NCBI GenBank assembly: GCA_014380155.1
Contig: JACMKJ010000448.1
Coordinates: 1 to 13,239, forward strand
Length of the DNA stretch: 13,239 bases
DNA from: Rhizobacter sp.
GTDB lineage: Bacteria > Pseudomonadota > Gammaproteobacteria > Burkholderiales > Burkholderiaceae_C
Direction: 5' to 3'
Shown: piece after piece, positions 6,791-13,239 of the stretch
Layout: each line of letters begins with the position of its first letter
Numbering within the stretch: the stretch's first letter is position 1
Program-made: the position numbers and the translations under genes
The notes under the pieces: model-generated
The model's database searches: none
The model's input: the letters and a program-made list of their open reading frames with translations, nothing else
What the model was told of the DNA's origin: nothing

Positions 6791-8871
6791 ATGCGCTGAT
6801 GAAACAGATGCAGGGCTTTCTGGGCCCACACGCCACCGCCATCAAGGCGCTGATGGCGCCGGTGTTCATCATCATGGTGCTGTCCATGATGGTGCTGCCA
6901 CTGCCGGCCTTTGCGCTGGATTTGCTGTTCACCTTCAACATCGCGATGGCGCTGATGGTGATGATGGTGGCCGCCTACATGGTGCGCCCGCTCGACTTCT
7001 CGGCCTTCCCGACGGTCATCCTGCTGACCACGCTCTTGCGCCTGTCGCTCAACATCGCCTCCACCCGCGTGGTGCTGCTCGAAGGCCACACCGGCCCGGG
7101 TGCGGCCGGCAAGGTGATCGAATCGTTTGGCCACTTCCTGATCGGCGGCAACTTCGCGGTCGGCCTGATCGTGTTCGCCATCCTGGTGGTGATCAACTTC
7201 ATCGTGGTCACCAAAGGCGCAGAGCGCATTGCCGAAGTCGGCGCGCGTTTCACCCTGGACGCGATGCCCGGCAAGCAGATGGCCATCGACGCCGACCTCA
7301 ACGCCGGCCTGATCGACGAAAAAGAAGCCAAGCGCCGCCGCATGGAAGTGGGCAACGAGGCCGAGTTCTTCGGCTCCATGGACGGTGCCAGCAAGTTCGT
7401 GCGCGGGGACGCCATCGCCGGCCTGCTGATCCTCTTCATCAACATCATCGGCGGCTTCATCATCGGCGTGGCGCAGCACGACCTGAGCGCTTCGCAAGCG
7501 GCCAACAGCTACATCCTGATGGCGGTGGGCGACGCGCTGGTGGCGCAGATTCCGGCGCTGCTGATCTCGGTGGCGGCGGCGATGGTCGTCTCGCGCGTGG
7601 GCAAGGAGCAAGACGTCGGCACGCAGATCGCGGCCCAGGTGTTCAGCTCGCCGCGCATCCTGGCCATCACCGCCGCCGTGATCGGCATGTTGGGTTTGAT
7701 CCCGGGCATGCCTCACTTCGTGTTCTTGCTCATTGCCTCGGGGCTCGGCTACTCGTCGTGGTGGATGAACCGGCGCAACCAGCGCGCCAAGCTCGCTCCG
7801 CCCACACCGGCGATCACGGCCGAGCCGAATGCCGAAGCCACCTGGGACGACCTGCAACCCGTCGACACCCTCGGCCTCGAAGTGGGCTACAGATTGATTG
7901 CGCTGGTCGACAAGGCGCGCCAGGGCGACCTGCTGCAACGCATCAAGGGCGTGCGTCGCAAGTTTGCGCAAGACGTGGGCTTCTTGCCGCCGCCGGTGCA
8001 CATCCGCGACAACCTGGAGCTCAAGCCCAGCATGTACCGCCTCACGCTGCGTGGTGCGGTGGTGGGCGAGGGCGAGGCCTTCCCCGGCATGCTGCTGGCC
8101 ATCAACCCCGGTGGTGCCACCACCAACCTGATCGGCACCAAGACCCACGACCCGGCGTTTGGTTTGCCGGCGGTGTGGATCGAAGAGCGCCAGCGTGAAG
8201 CGGCGCAGATGAACGGTTTCACGGTTGTCGATTGTTCGACCGTGATCGCCACGCACCTGTCGCACCTGATGCAGCTGCACGCTGCCAAGCTGCTGGGCCG
8301 GGTGGAGGTGCAGCAGTTGGTGGAGCACGTGACCAAGCTCGCGCCCAAGATGATCGAAGACGTGGTACCCAAGATGGTGAGCATCCCGTCGCTGCAGAAG
8401 GTGTTGCAGCTGCTGCTCGAAGAGGGCGTGCACATTCGCGACATGCGCTCCATCGTGGAGTGCCTGGCCGAACATTCGTCGACAGTGAGCGACCCGGCCG
8501 AGTTGTCGCGCCGCATTCGCATCCACATTGCGCCCGCGATCGTTCAGCAGATCTATGGGCCGGTGCAAGAGCTGGAAGTGATTGCGCTCGAGCCCGAACT
8601 GGAGCGTCTGGTCACCCAGGCCTTGAACTCACCGCATGGCGCCGCGCTCGACCCGGGCGTGGCCGACACGCTGACCCGCAGTGCCGCGCAATCGGCCAAG
8701 CGGCAAGAGGATCTGGGACACCCGGCCTGCCTGCTGGTACCCGACATGATCCGCGCGCCGATGGCCCGCTTGCTCAAGCGCGCAGCACCGCGGCTGCGCG
8801 TGCTGGGTCACAGCGAGATTCCAGAAACCCACTCCATCCGCATCGGCGCGATCATCGGCGCGCAGGGCTGA
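6787..8871 (+). CDS. flhA: Flagellar export gate protein FlhA
   Basis: At 694 residues this is full length (692 in E. coli). GAGG at 6776-6779 precedes ATG 6787, which overlaps the flhB stop. The first 330 or so residues form the multi-span membrane domain; the cytoplasmic FHIPEP signature is visible at about residues 147-171, containing RIAEVGARFTLDAMPGKQ and then DADLNAGLI. The large C-terminal cytoplasmic domain runs from about residue 350, with typical segments such as ALVDKARQGDLLQRIKGVRR, FLPPPVHIRDN and LLEEGVHIRDMRSIVE. FlhA forms a nonameric ring that docks substrate-chaperone complexes and couples export to proton flow. No flhF, flhG or fliA follows; the next gene is convergent. Confidence 0.97.
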   Translation: MNALMKQMQGFLGPHATAIKALMAPVFIIMVLSMMVLPLPAFALDLLFTFNIAMALMVMMVAAYMVRPLDFSAFPTVILLTTLLRLSLNIASTRVVLLEGHTGPGAAGKVIESFGHFLIGGNFAVGLIVFAILVVINFIVVTKGAERIAEVGARFTLDAMPGKQMAIDADLNAGLIDEKEAKRRRMEVGNEAEFFGSMDGASKFVRGDAIAGLLILFINIIGGFIIGVAQHDLSASQAANSYILMAVGDALVAQIPALLISVAAAMVVSRVGKEQDVGTQIAAQVFSSPRILAITAAVIGMLGLIPGMPHFVFLLIASGLGYSSWWMNRRNQRAKLAPPTPAITAEPNAEATWDDLQPVDTLGLEVGYRLIALVDKARQGDLLQRIKGVRRKFAQDVGFLPPPVHIRDNLELKPSMYRLTLRGAVVGEGEAFPGMLLAINPGGATTNLIGTKTHDPAFGLPAVWIEERQREAAQMNGFTVVDCSTVIATHLSHLMQLHAAKLLGRVEVQQLVEHVTKLAPKMIEDVVPKMVSIPSLQKVLQLLLEEGVHIRDMRSIVECLAEHSSTVSDPAELSRRIRIHIAPAIVQQIYGPVQELEVIALEPELERLVTQALNSPHGAALDPGVADTLTRSAAQSAKRQEDLGHPACLLVPDMIRAPMARLLKRAAPRLRVLGHSEIPETHSIRIGAIIGAQG

Positions 8872-8910
8872 TCCCGTCCCGCCGCTGTTTGGCCCGTGGG
8901 GAGCCGACGC

Positions 8911-10221
8911 TCAGCGCGCAGGCGTCACTCGCCAGACTGTGTTGGAGAGATCGTCGGCAACGATCAGTGCGCCCTTGGGGTCCACGGTCACGCCGACTGG
9001 GCGGCCCATGGTCTTGCCATCGACCTGGAAGCCGGTGACGAAATCGACCGCAGGGCCGCTGGGGCGACCGTTGGCGAAGGGTACGAAGATCACCTTGTAC
9101 CCAACCGGTTCGTCGCGGTTCCAGCTGCCGTGCAAACCGATGAACGCGCCTGCGGTGAACGGGGCGGCGAACTCAGCCCGCACAAAGGACAGTCCCAGAG
9201 GCGCCGAATGCGACTGCAAGGCGAAGTCGGGGCGCACTGCGGCCTGGACTTGTTTGTCGTTCTGGGGCTGCACGCGGCGGTCGACGTTGGGGCCCCAGTA
9301 CGCGTATGGCCAGCCATAGAACGCACCCTCTCGCACCGAGGTGAGGTAGTCGGGAACGAGGTCGGGGCCGAGCTCGTCACGCTCGTTCACCACAGCCCAA
9401 AGTTGACGGCTTGCGGGCTCGAAGGCAAGCGCCGTGGGATTGCGCAGGCCGGTTGCGAACACCCGTGTGGCGCCACTGCTGGCGTCGACCTGCCAGACCA
9501 CGGCGCGGTTCTCCTCCACCGCCATGCCGCGCTCGCCGATATTGCTGTTGGAGCCGATGCCGACGTAGAGAAAGCGGCCGTCGGCGTCCGCCGCGAGCGA
9601 CTTCGTCCAGTGGTGGTTGATCGCTGACGGCAACTTGGCCACCGTCACGGGAGCCGCGGTAGCCTGCGTCTGCCCGACCACGTACTCCAGGCGCACCAGC
9701 GCGTCCTGGTTGGCGACATAAAGCCGGGTTCCCACCAGAGCCAGCCCGTAGGGTGCGTTGAGGTTCTCCGCGTAGACCCACCGGCCTTCGTAGTTGCCAT
9801 CTCCATCGGCATCTCGCAGCAAGGTCAAACGGTTGCCGCCTTTGACAGGCGTGGTGCCCTTCGACTTGATGATGCCGGCGACATAGTCTTTGGTTCTCAA
9901 GACCGGCGCACCGCCACCCTTGCCTTCGGCCACCAGGATGTCGCCATTGGGCAGCACCAGCGTCTGGCGGGGGACTTTCAGGTCGGTGGCGATGGCCTTG
10001 ATCGCCCAGCCTTGCGGCACCGAGGGGCTGCGGTCGCCCCAGCTGGTGGGTTCGGCGATGCGCATGCTCGGCAGCAGCCCGCGCTGCGGTGGCGGTAGAT
10101 CCGGGTTGGCGCCGTGTGGTGCGCTGCCCGGGCCGGCCGCTGCGGCAGCGAAGCTCAGCGTGGTGCCGAGCATCGCGATTGCGGCCACGGCGCCTGCGAT
10201 GTACAGGCCCGGGGTCGTCAT
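8911..10221 (-). CDS. Periplasmic PQQ-dependent sugar dehydrogenase, sorbosone dehydrogenase family
   Basis: The 436-residue product starts at the ATG complementary to 10219-10221; the frame runs on to 10653 but that part is a shadow of the upstream gene, and GGAG sits just before this ATG. Residues 1-29 look like a signal peptide ending in an Ala run, so the enzyme is probably periplasmic. The rest is a soluble beta-propeller of the sorbosone/glucose dehydrogenase family. Visible family segments are INHHWTKSLAADADGRFLYV (residues 201-220), LRNPTALAFEP (259-269), NERDELGPDLVPDY (279-292), FYGWPYAYWG (301-310), HSAPLGLSF (338-346) and LHGSWNRDEPVGY (363-375). DADGDGN at 137-143 resembles a calcium loop. 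Members oxidise sugars or aldehydes with PQQ; the substrate here is unknown. It overlaps the DUF2231 gene by ATGA. Confidence 0.88.
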   Translation of the reverse strand: MTTPGLYIAGAVAAIAMLGTTLSFAAAAAGPGSAPHGANPDLPPPQRGLLPSMRIAEPTSWGDRSPSVPQGWAIKAIATDLKVPRQTLVLPNGDILVAEGKGGGAPVLRTKDYVAGIIKSKGTTPVKGGNRLTLLRDADGDGNYEGRWVYAENLNAPYGLALVGTRLYVANQDALVRLEYVVGQTQATAAPVTVAKLPSAINHHWTKSLAADADGRFLYVGIGSNSNIGERGMAVEENRAVVWQVDASSGATRVFATGLRNPTALAFEPASRQLWAVVNERDELGPDLVPDYLTSVREGAFYGWPYAYWGPNVDRRVQPQNDKQVQAAVRPDFALQSHSAPLGLSFVRAEFAAPFTAGAFIGLHGSWNRDEPVGYKVIFVPFANGRPSGPAVDFVTGFQVDGKTMGRPVGVTVDPKGALIVADDLSNTVWRVTPAR

Positions 10222-10601
10222 GCGGTTCTCCGGAAAGAATTCGCGAGCCCGATCGCGCTGGCCGTCGCGGCGAGCACCACCACCACGGCCGACAGGACCA
10301 ATCCGGTCGGCATCGCTGCCCAGCCGTCCTTGGCGTGGACCAGGGCATTGATGAAACCGACCACGAAGGTCGTCAGCAGCAACACCAGATAGGCGATGCT
10401 GCGGCGGTGGCGCGTTGCGGGGGAGCGCAGCAAATCCGCCACGCCCCACAGCAGCGCCAGGCCCGCGATCAGCAGGCCTCCGGCGATCAACCACGCGGCA
10501 AAGTTGACCCACTGAATCTCGTAGGTGCTGGTGTAGGCCCAGTCGCTGAGCAGCGCGCCGAAGAACAGCGGAAATGACGAAAAGGCGATGACGGCATGCA
10601 T
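10218..10601 (-). CDS. DUF2231-type small membrane protein upstream of the sugar dehydrogenase
   Basis: From the ATG at 10601 the protein has 127 residues; the frame also offers a TTG at 10655 (145 residues). The ATG is favoured because it yields MHAVIAFSSFPLFFGALLSD, the usual beginning of these proteins, though neither start has a clear ribosome binding site. Four hydrophobic segments are visible. The run EIQWVNFAAWLIAGGLLIAG and the later VGFINALVHAKDGW match the DUF2231 family of predicted inner-membrane proteins. No function is established; the family is often found beside sorbosone-type dehydrogenases (recalled, not searched). The gene overlaps the dehydrogenase start by 4 bp and so is probably co-translated with it. 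A role in anchoring or electron transfer is only speculation. Confidence 0.8.
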   Translation of the reverse strand: MHAVIAFSSFPLFFGALLSDWAYTSTYEIQWVNFAAWLIAGGLLIAGLALLWGVADLLRSPATRHRRSIAYLVLLLTTFVVGFINALVHAKDGWAAMPTGLVLSAVVVVLAATASAIGLANSFRRTA

Positions 10602-10711
10602 GACGTTGTTCGCGGCAGGAGCTATGTCGTGCGGCAGCCCGACTCGTCCGCACAAAAGTGTGTTGAAAAGTCCATCATCGGCCGCGCGCGGCAGTGGTCT
10701 GTGCGCTATCG

Positions 10712-10737
10712 AACACAGCGGGTTGTTTCACTGTGTT
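10712..10737. promoter_or_regulatory. Inverted repeat AACACAG-N12-CTGTGTT, candidate operator in divergent promoter region
   Basis: AACACAG (10712-10718) and CTGTGTT (10731-10737) are perfect inverted 7-mers with centres 19 bp apart, about two helical turns, the geometry of a dimeric regulator site. They lie between the divergent DUF2231/dehydrogenase pair and the ctaG-like gene. No regulator gene is in the window and the promoters themselves are not clear; TTGTGA at 10736-10741 could be a -35 for the + genes but its match to a -10 (TAGACT at 10763) has too long a spacer. Confidence 0.35.
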
Positions 10738-10798
10738 GTGACGCAAGCGGGAACAGCCGTCTTAGACTGTGTGCAAGCCCGAAGCGAAGGATCACAGC

Positions 10799-11563
10799 AT
10801 GGACGAACCAAGGAGGTGGGTCCCCTACTGCGGCGAGGCTCCAGGCCCGGAGATCTGGCTGAGCCGCTGGAATCTCGATCCGGTGCTCGGCGCAGCCCTG
10901 TTGCTGCTGGCGCTGGCGCTGTGGCGCCTGCCCGCAGGTCACGACCTCACGCCCAGACGGCGCCTGAGTCTGCGTTGCGCGTGGGCCCTGACGGTCGTGC
11001 TTTATGTGTCGCCGCTGTGTGCCCTGAGCTCGGCTTTCTTCACGCTGCGGGTGATCCATCACATCGCGCTCGTGTTGGTGATGGCTCCGTTGCTGGTGTT
11101 TGGTTTGGAGCCATGGCTGCGTCGCCTGCCGACTTCGCTTTGGAGTTCGACGGCCATCGCCGCGATGACCTTCTGGAGTTGGCATGCGCCGGCGCTCTAC
11201 GCGGCAGCCCTGTCGTCGGTCGTGGTCTACGCGCTGATGCAATTGACGCTGCTGGCGAGCGCGATGGGCTTCTGGATCGCGGTCCGCAGGGCAAGCCCGA
11301 CCGCGGGGATGGGCGCCATCCTCGCCACCACGGTGTTGATGGGTCTGCTGGGCGCGTTGATCACCTTCGCCGGGCAGCCGATTTATGCCCCGCACTTTGC
11401 GTCGACGCTGAGCTGGGGTGTATCGCCGCTGGAAGACCAGCAACTCGCCGGCATCACGATGTGGGCGCCGGGCAGCATCGCCTACCTGGCCGCCGCGATC
11501 TGGATCGGCTGGCGCTGGCTAAGCGCCGAGCGTGCGCGTGGCTCGCGCATCGAGCCGGCATGA
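10799..11563 (+). CDS. CtaG-type (caa3 family) cytochrome c oxidase assembly protein
   Basis: The 254-residue membrane protein starts at ATG 10799, which has AAGGA at 10787-10791; the GTG at 10769 in the same frame lacks one. About seven hydrophobic segments are visible. Conserved His motifs of the caa3-CtaG family (COG3336) are present: HH at residues 87-88 in RVIHHIALVLVMAPLL, and WSWHAP at 126-131 (His129). Members of this family are thought to help insert copper into haem-copper oxidases; they are unrelated to the Cox11-type CtaG. The gene overlaps the following cytochrome b gene by ATGA. The neighbouring cytochromes agree with a role in respiratory oxidase biogenesis, though no oxidase subunit is in the window. 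Confidence 0.85.
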   Translation: MDEPRRWVPYCGEAPGPEIWLSRWNLDPVLGAALLLLALALWRLPAGHDLTPRRRLSLRCAWALTVVLYVSPLCALSSAFFTLRVIHHIALVLVMAPLLVFGLEPWLRRLPTSLWSSTAIAAMTFWSWHAPALYAAALSSVVVYALMQLTLLASAMGFWIAVRRASPTAGMGAILATTVLMGLLGALITFAGQPIYAPHFASTLSWGVSPLEDQQLAGITMWAPGSIAYLAAAIWIGWRWLSAERARGSRIEPA

Positions 11564-12207
11564 ATCTCGTTGCCGCCATCGAATGGGCCGAGGGCTACCA
11601 CCGGCGCGGCCTGTACTCGCCGATTGGTGTCGCCTTCCACTGGGTGATGGCCACGCTGATGATCTTCCAGCTGGCGCATGGCTGGTACCTGGGCTGGCAA
11701 CCGGTGGGGGGAGACAAGTACATCGGCTATCAGACCCACACCGAGATCGGGCTGACGATCATGCTGCTCGGCACGCTGCGCTTGTTCTGGCACAGCCAGC
11801 TGAGCGGCCCCGGGAACGTCGACGAGGCGTCGTTGGCAGGCAGGGCGAGCCGCCTGCTGCAAGCCTGGTTCTATTTCAGTTTCTTCGCGTTGCCCATCAG
11901 CGGCTGGGTCATGTGGTCCACGTTGCCCAGCGACCTGCCGTTGTCGATCGCCGGTTTGATCCCGTTTCCCAACCTGCCTTTCGACCAGTTGTCCGAGGGC
12001 CTGCAGCACCGCTTGATGCAGTGGGCCGCGACGACGCACTTCTGGATCGTCTGGATCACGGCGCTGATCATTCCCGGTCATGCCGGGGCAGCCGTGCTGC
12101 ATTACGTGATCAAGCGCGACCGCGTTCTTCCTTCGATGTTCGACCTCAACGGGCCGCAGGTGCCGGGCGTGGTGGGATCCGCGACAGATAAAGGCTCAGC
12201 TGCGTGA
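11560..12207 (+). CDS. Cytochrome b561 family membrane protein
   Basis: The 215-residue protein starts at the ATG overlapping the ctaG-like stop; the frame upstream of it is a shadow of that gene. Four hydrophobic segments are visible. Four His residues match the haem ligands of bacterial cytochrome b561 (as in E. coli CybB): His27 (FHW), His60 (QTHTEIGL), His160 (TTHFWIVW) and His174 (PGHAGAAVLHY), the last pair 14 residues apart as in CybB. A dihaem quinol- or superoxide-linked electron carrier in the inner membrane is expected. The N-terminus is longer than CybB by about 14 residues (WAEGYHRRGLYSPIG). The last 62 bp, encoding a non-conserved tail, overlap the 3' end of the convergent cytochrome c gene. 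Confidence 0.87.
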   Translation: MNLVAAIEWAEGYHRRGLYSPIGVAFHWVMATLMIFQLAHGWYLGWQPVGGDKYIGYQTHTEIGLTIMLLGTLRLFWHSQLSGPGNVDEASLAGRASRLLQAWFYFSFFALPISGWVMWSTLPSDLPLSIAGLIPFPNLPFDQLSEGLQHRLMQWAATTHFWIVWITALIIPGHAGAAVLHYVIKRDRVLPSMFDLNGPQVPGVVGSATDKGSAA

Positions 12208-12832
12208 CCTCCTCGGGCTTGAGCTGCTGCGCCACTTTCAACATCACATGATTGCCATCATTGCGCCGTTTCGAAACCTGCCAGTCCTGCAACTGCTGGG
12301 CCAGATAGAGCGCGGGCTGCGCGTTCAGCGGCGGCCCGTTCACCGTGCCGACCCCGTCGACGCCATGGCACTGCTGACACGCACTGGCATACAGCCCCGG
12401 TGTCGTCGCGGCAATCACTTCCTCGGTGGCGGGCGTCAAGGCCAGCGGCGGCAGAGCGGCGTAGTAGTTGGCCACGCGCACACGTTCATGGCTGTCGAGA
12501 AAGCGCGCCACGTCGCGCATCACCTCGTGCGCCCGCAAGCCGGTTGCGTAGTCTTCCATCTGTTTTTGCAGGTAGCCCGTCGGCAGGCCGGCCAGGCGCG
12601 GCGCGTCGAAACCGTTGCCCTCGCCACGCGCGCCATGGCAGGTCACGCAGGCATAACGCGCGCCGCCTTCTCCGCCGCTCATCGCGATGAGTTCGCCGCC
12701 GCGGCTCCAGCGGTCGTCGCTGCTGGTCATGCGATCGGTACAAGCCGTCGTCAGCGCGAGGGCGAACAGGGCCAGCAGCAGGCCGCCGCAGCTTGCGAGC
12801 CGGTTTTCGTGCAGCGACGGTTGTCTACGCAT
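12146..12832 (-). CDS. Diheme c-type cytochrome, predicted lipoprotein (cytochrome c4-like)
   Basis: From the ATG at 12832 the product has 228 residues; ATG 12853 (235 residues) is the alternative, and the frame open to 13003 only adds a non-conserved shadow of the facing gene. Residues 1-30 are a signal peptide (RRQP, then LLLALFALALTTA) ending at Cys31, a probable lipidation site although Thr at -3 is not ideal. Two haem sites are visible: CVTCH (62-66) and CQQCH (152-156). Each is followed by a candidate Met ligand, Met105 in HEVMRDVARFL and Met197 in NHVMLKVAQQL. The two-domain pattern resembles cytochrome c4, a periplasmic electron donor to oxidases. Its 3' end overlaps the cytochrome b gene by 62 bp on the opposite strand. 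Confidence 0.85.
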   Translation of the reverse strand: MRRQPSLHENRLASCGGLLLALFALALTTACTDRMTSSDDRWSRGGELIAMSGGEGGARYACVTCHGARGEGNGFDAPRLAGLPTGYLQKQMEDYATGLRAHEVMRDVARFLDSHERVRVANYYAALPPLALTPATEEVIAATTPGLYASACQQCHGVDGVGTVNGPPLNAQPALYLAQQLQDWQVSKRRNDGNHVMLKVAQQLKPEEVTQLSLYLSRIPPRPAPAAR

Positions 12833-12851
12833 GGGGACTAGATCATCGTTC

Positions 12852-13239
12852 ATGCAAAGGCCCGGCCGCTTAAAGGGTGGCAAATGCGGCCTGTGGCTGG
12901 TGCTGGCCTGCGCCTGCTTGGTGGCCTGCGATGGCCCGCCCGACCGCACGCCGACGCTGGGCGACGCCAACCTTGCAAAGGGTCGGCAGCTCGTCGCCGA
13001 CAAGGGCTGCGTGGCGTGTCACACCTTTCCCGATGTGAAGTGGCCGCGCGGCAGGCTCGGGCCGTCACTGGAAGATTTCGGTCGACAGGGCCTGATCGCC
13101 GGGCGGCTGCCCAACCAACCCGGCGTGTTGATGCAGTTCGTCAGGAACGCCCCGGCGCTCGTGCCCGGCACCGCCATGCCGGCCATTTCGATGACAGACC
13201 AGGAAGCCCGCGATGTCACAGCCTATCTCCTCACGCTCA
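12852..13239 (+). CDS. Monoheme c-type cytochrome lipoprotein, 5' part (runs off window end)
   Basis: The frame starting at ATG 12852 is open to the end of the window, giving 129 visible residues. A Lys/Arg-containing N-terminus and hydrophobic core (LWLVLACACLVAC) end in a good lipobox, LVAC, with Cys26 as the lipidated residue and Asp27 after it, a residue linked to inner-membrane retention in E. coli. The haem site CVACH is at residues 53-57 and a Met ligand is likely Met109 in GTAMPAISM; TDQEARDVTAYLLTL is the usual final helix, so little is missing. ATG 12831 in the same frame is an alternative start; neither has a convincing ribosome binding site. Such lipoprotein cytochromes often precede oxidase subunits, so an oxidase operon may continue to the right (inference). 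Confidence 0.82.
   Translation, partial: MQRPGRLKGGKCGLWLVLACACLVACDGPPDRTPTLGDANLAKGRQLVADKGCVACHTFPDVKWPRGRLGPSLEDFGRQGLIAGRLPNQPGVLMQFVRNAPALVPGTAMPAISMTDQEARDVTAYLLTL

Noticed and set aside
5711..6829. Open frame of 372 codons on the - strand opposite flhB
   Set aside because: Antisense shadow of flhB with biased His/Arg composition and no domain.
6724..8568. Open frame of 614 codons on the - strand opposite flhA, His-rich
   Set aside because: It is antisense to the codon-conserved flhA; its His/Asp/Gln/Arg-rich composition is the usual result of reading high-GC coding DNA on the other strand.
10222..10653. N-terminal extension of the sugar dehydrogenase frame
   Set aside because: It is a shadow of the DUF2231 gene; the signal peptide and ribosome binding site place the start at 10221.
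10588..11559. Upstream extension of the cytochrome b561 frame to an apparent 539-residue protein
   Set aside because: The extension overlaps the ctaG-like gene in another frame and shows no conserved sequence; the conserved cytochrome starts at 11560 in an ATGA overlap.
12872..12886. AAAGGG followed 6 bases later by ATG (12884), a good-looking start just inside the partial cytochrome c gene
   Set aside because: It is in a different frame from the haem motif and lipobox and opens an Arg-rich sequence with no domain; a frameshift is possible but not needed, since the 12852 frame has a complete signal peptide.
1..13239. Search for CRISPR arrays, tRNA/rRNA genes, transposases, toxin-antitoxin or defence systems
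   Set aside because: No regular repeat-spacer pattern, RNA gene signature or mobile element protein was recognised; the window reads as conserved flagellar and respiratory genes.

Overview
The window is high-GC DNA with the flagellar gene order and protein types of a betaproteobacterium, most likely Burkholderiales (Leptothrix/Rubrivivax/Comamonadaceae-like). That placement rests on protein similarity recalled from memory, on the order fliK-fliL-fliM-fliN-fliO-fliP-fliQ-fliR-flhB-flhA, and on intergenic repeats of a kind common in that order. No mobile element, CRISPR array, tRNA or rRNA was recognised.

Positions 1-8871 (+ strand) are a flagellar export and switch cluster. It opens with the 3' part of fliK (hook-length control). 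A 234-bp gap follows, holding a strong hairpin, a repeat-like block and a candidate promoter. Next come fliL, fliM, fliN, fliO, fliP, fliQ and fliR. Most are overlapping or closely spaced, except for an 87-bp insertion of repeat-like DNA between fliN and fliO. A second gap of 113 bp with a candidate promoter precedes flhB and flhA, which overlap by ATGA. Together these encode the C-ring proteins (FliM, FliN), a stator-associated protein (FliL) and the membrane gate of the flagellar type III secretion system (FliO, FliP, FliQ, FliR, FlhB, FlhA). The two gaps share a 15-base motif (14/15 identical) at a similar place before fliL and flhB, a candidate common promoter or activator site.

Positions 8911-10655 (- strand, convergent with flhA) hold a two-gene unit: a DUF2231-type small membrane protein, then a periplasmic sorbosone/PQQ-type sugar dehydrogenase, overlapping by ATGA. 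From 10799, divergently on +, lie a CtaG-type cytochrome oxidase assembly protein and a cytochrome b561-type protein, also overlapping by ATGA. The cytochrome b gene converges on, and overlaps by 62 bp, a - strand gene for a diheme c-type cytochrome lipoprotein. Almost back to back with that gene, a monoheme cytochrome c lipoprotein starts on + and runs off the end of the window. Four of these six genes are respiratory redox or oxidase-maturation proteins, so this half looks like the edge of a respiratory or periplasmic oxidation locus beside the flagellar cluster.

The gene content is largely conventional. The points most worth a second look are the shared fliL/flhB upstream motif, the repeat-like elements inside the flagellar operon, the extremely compact and overlapping cytochrome genes, and the inverted repeat in the divergent promoter region.
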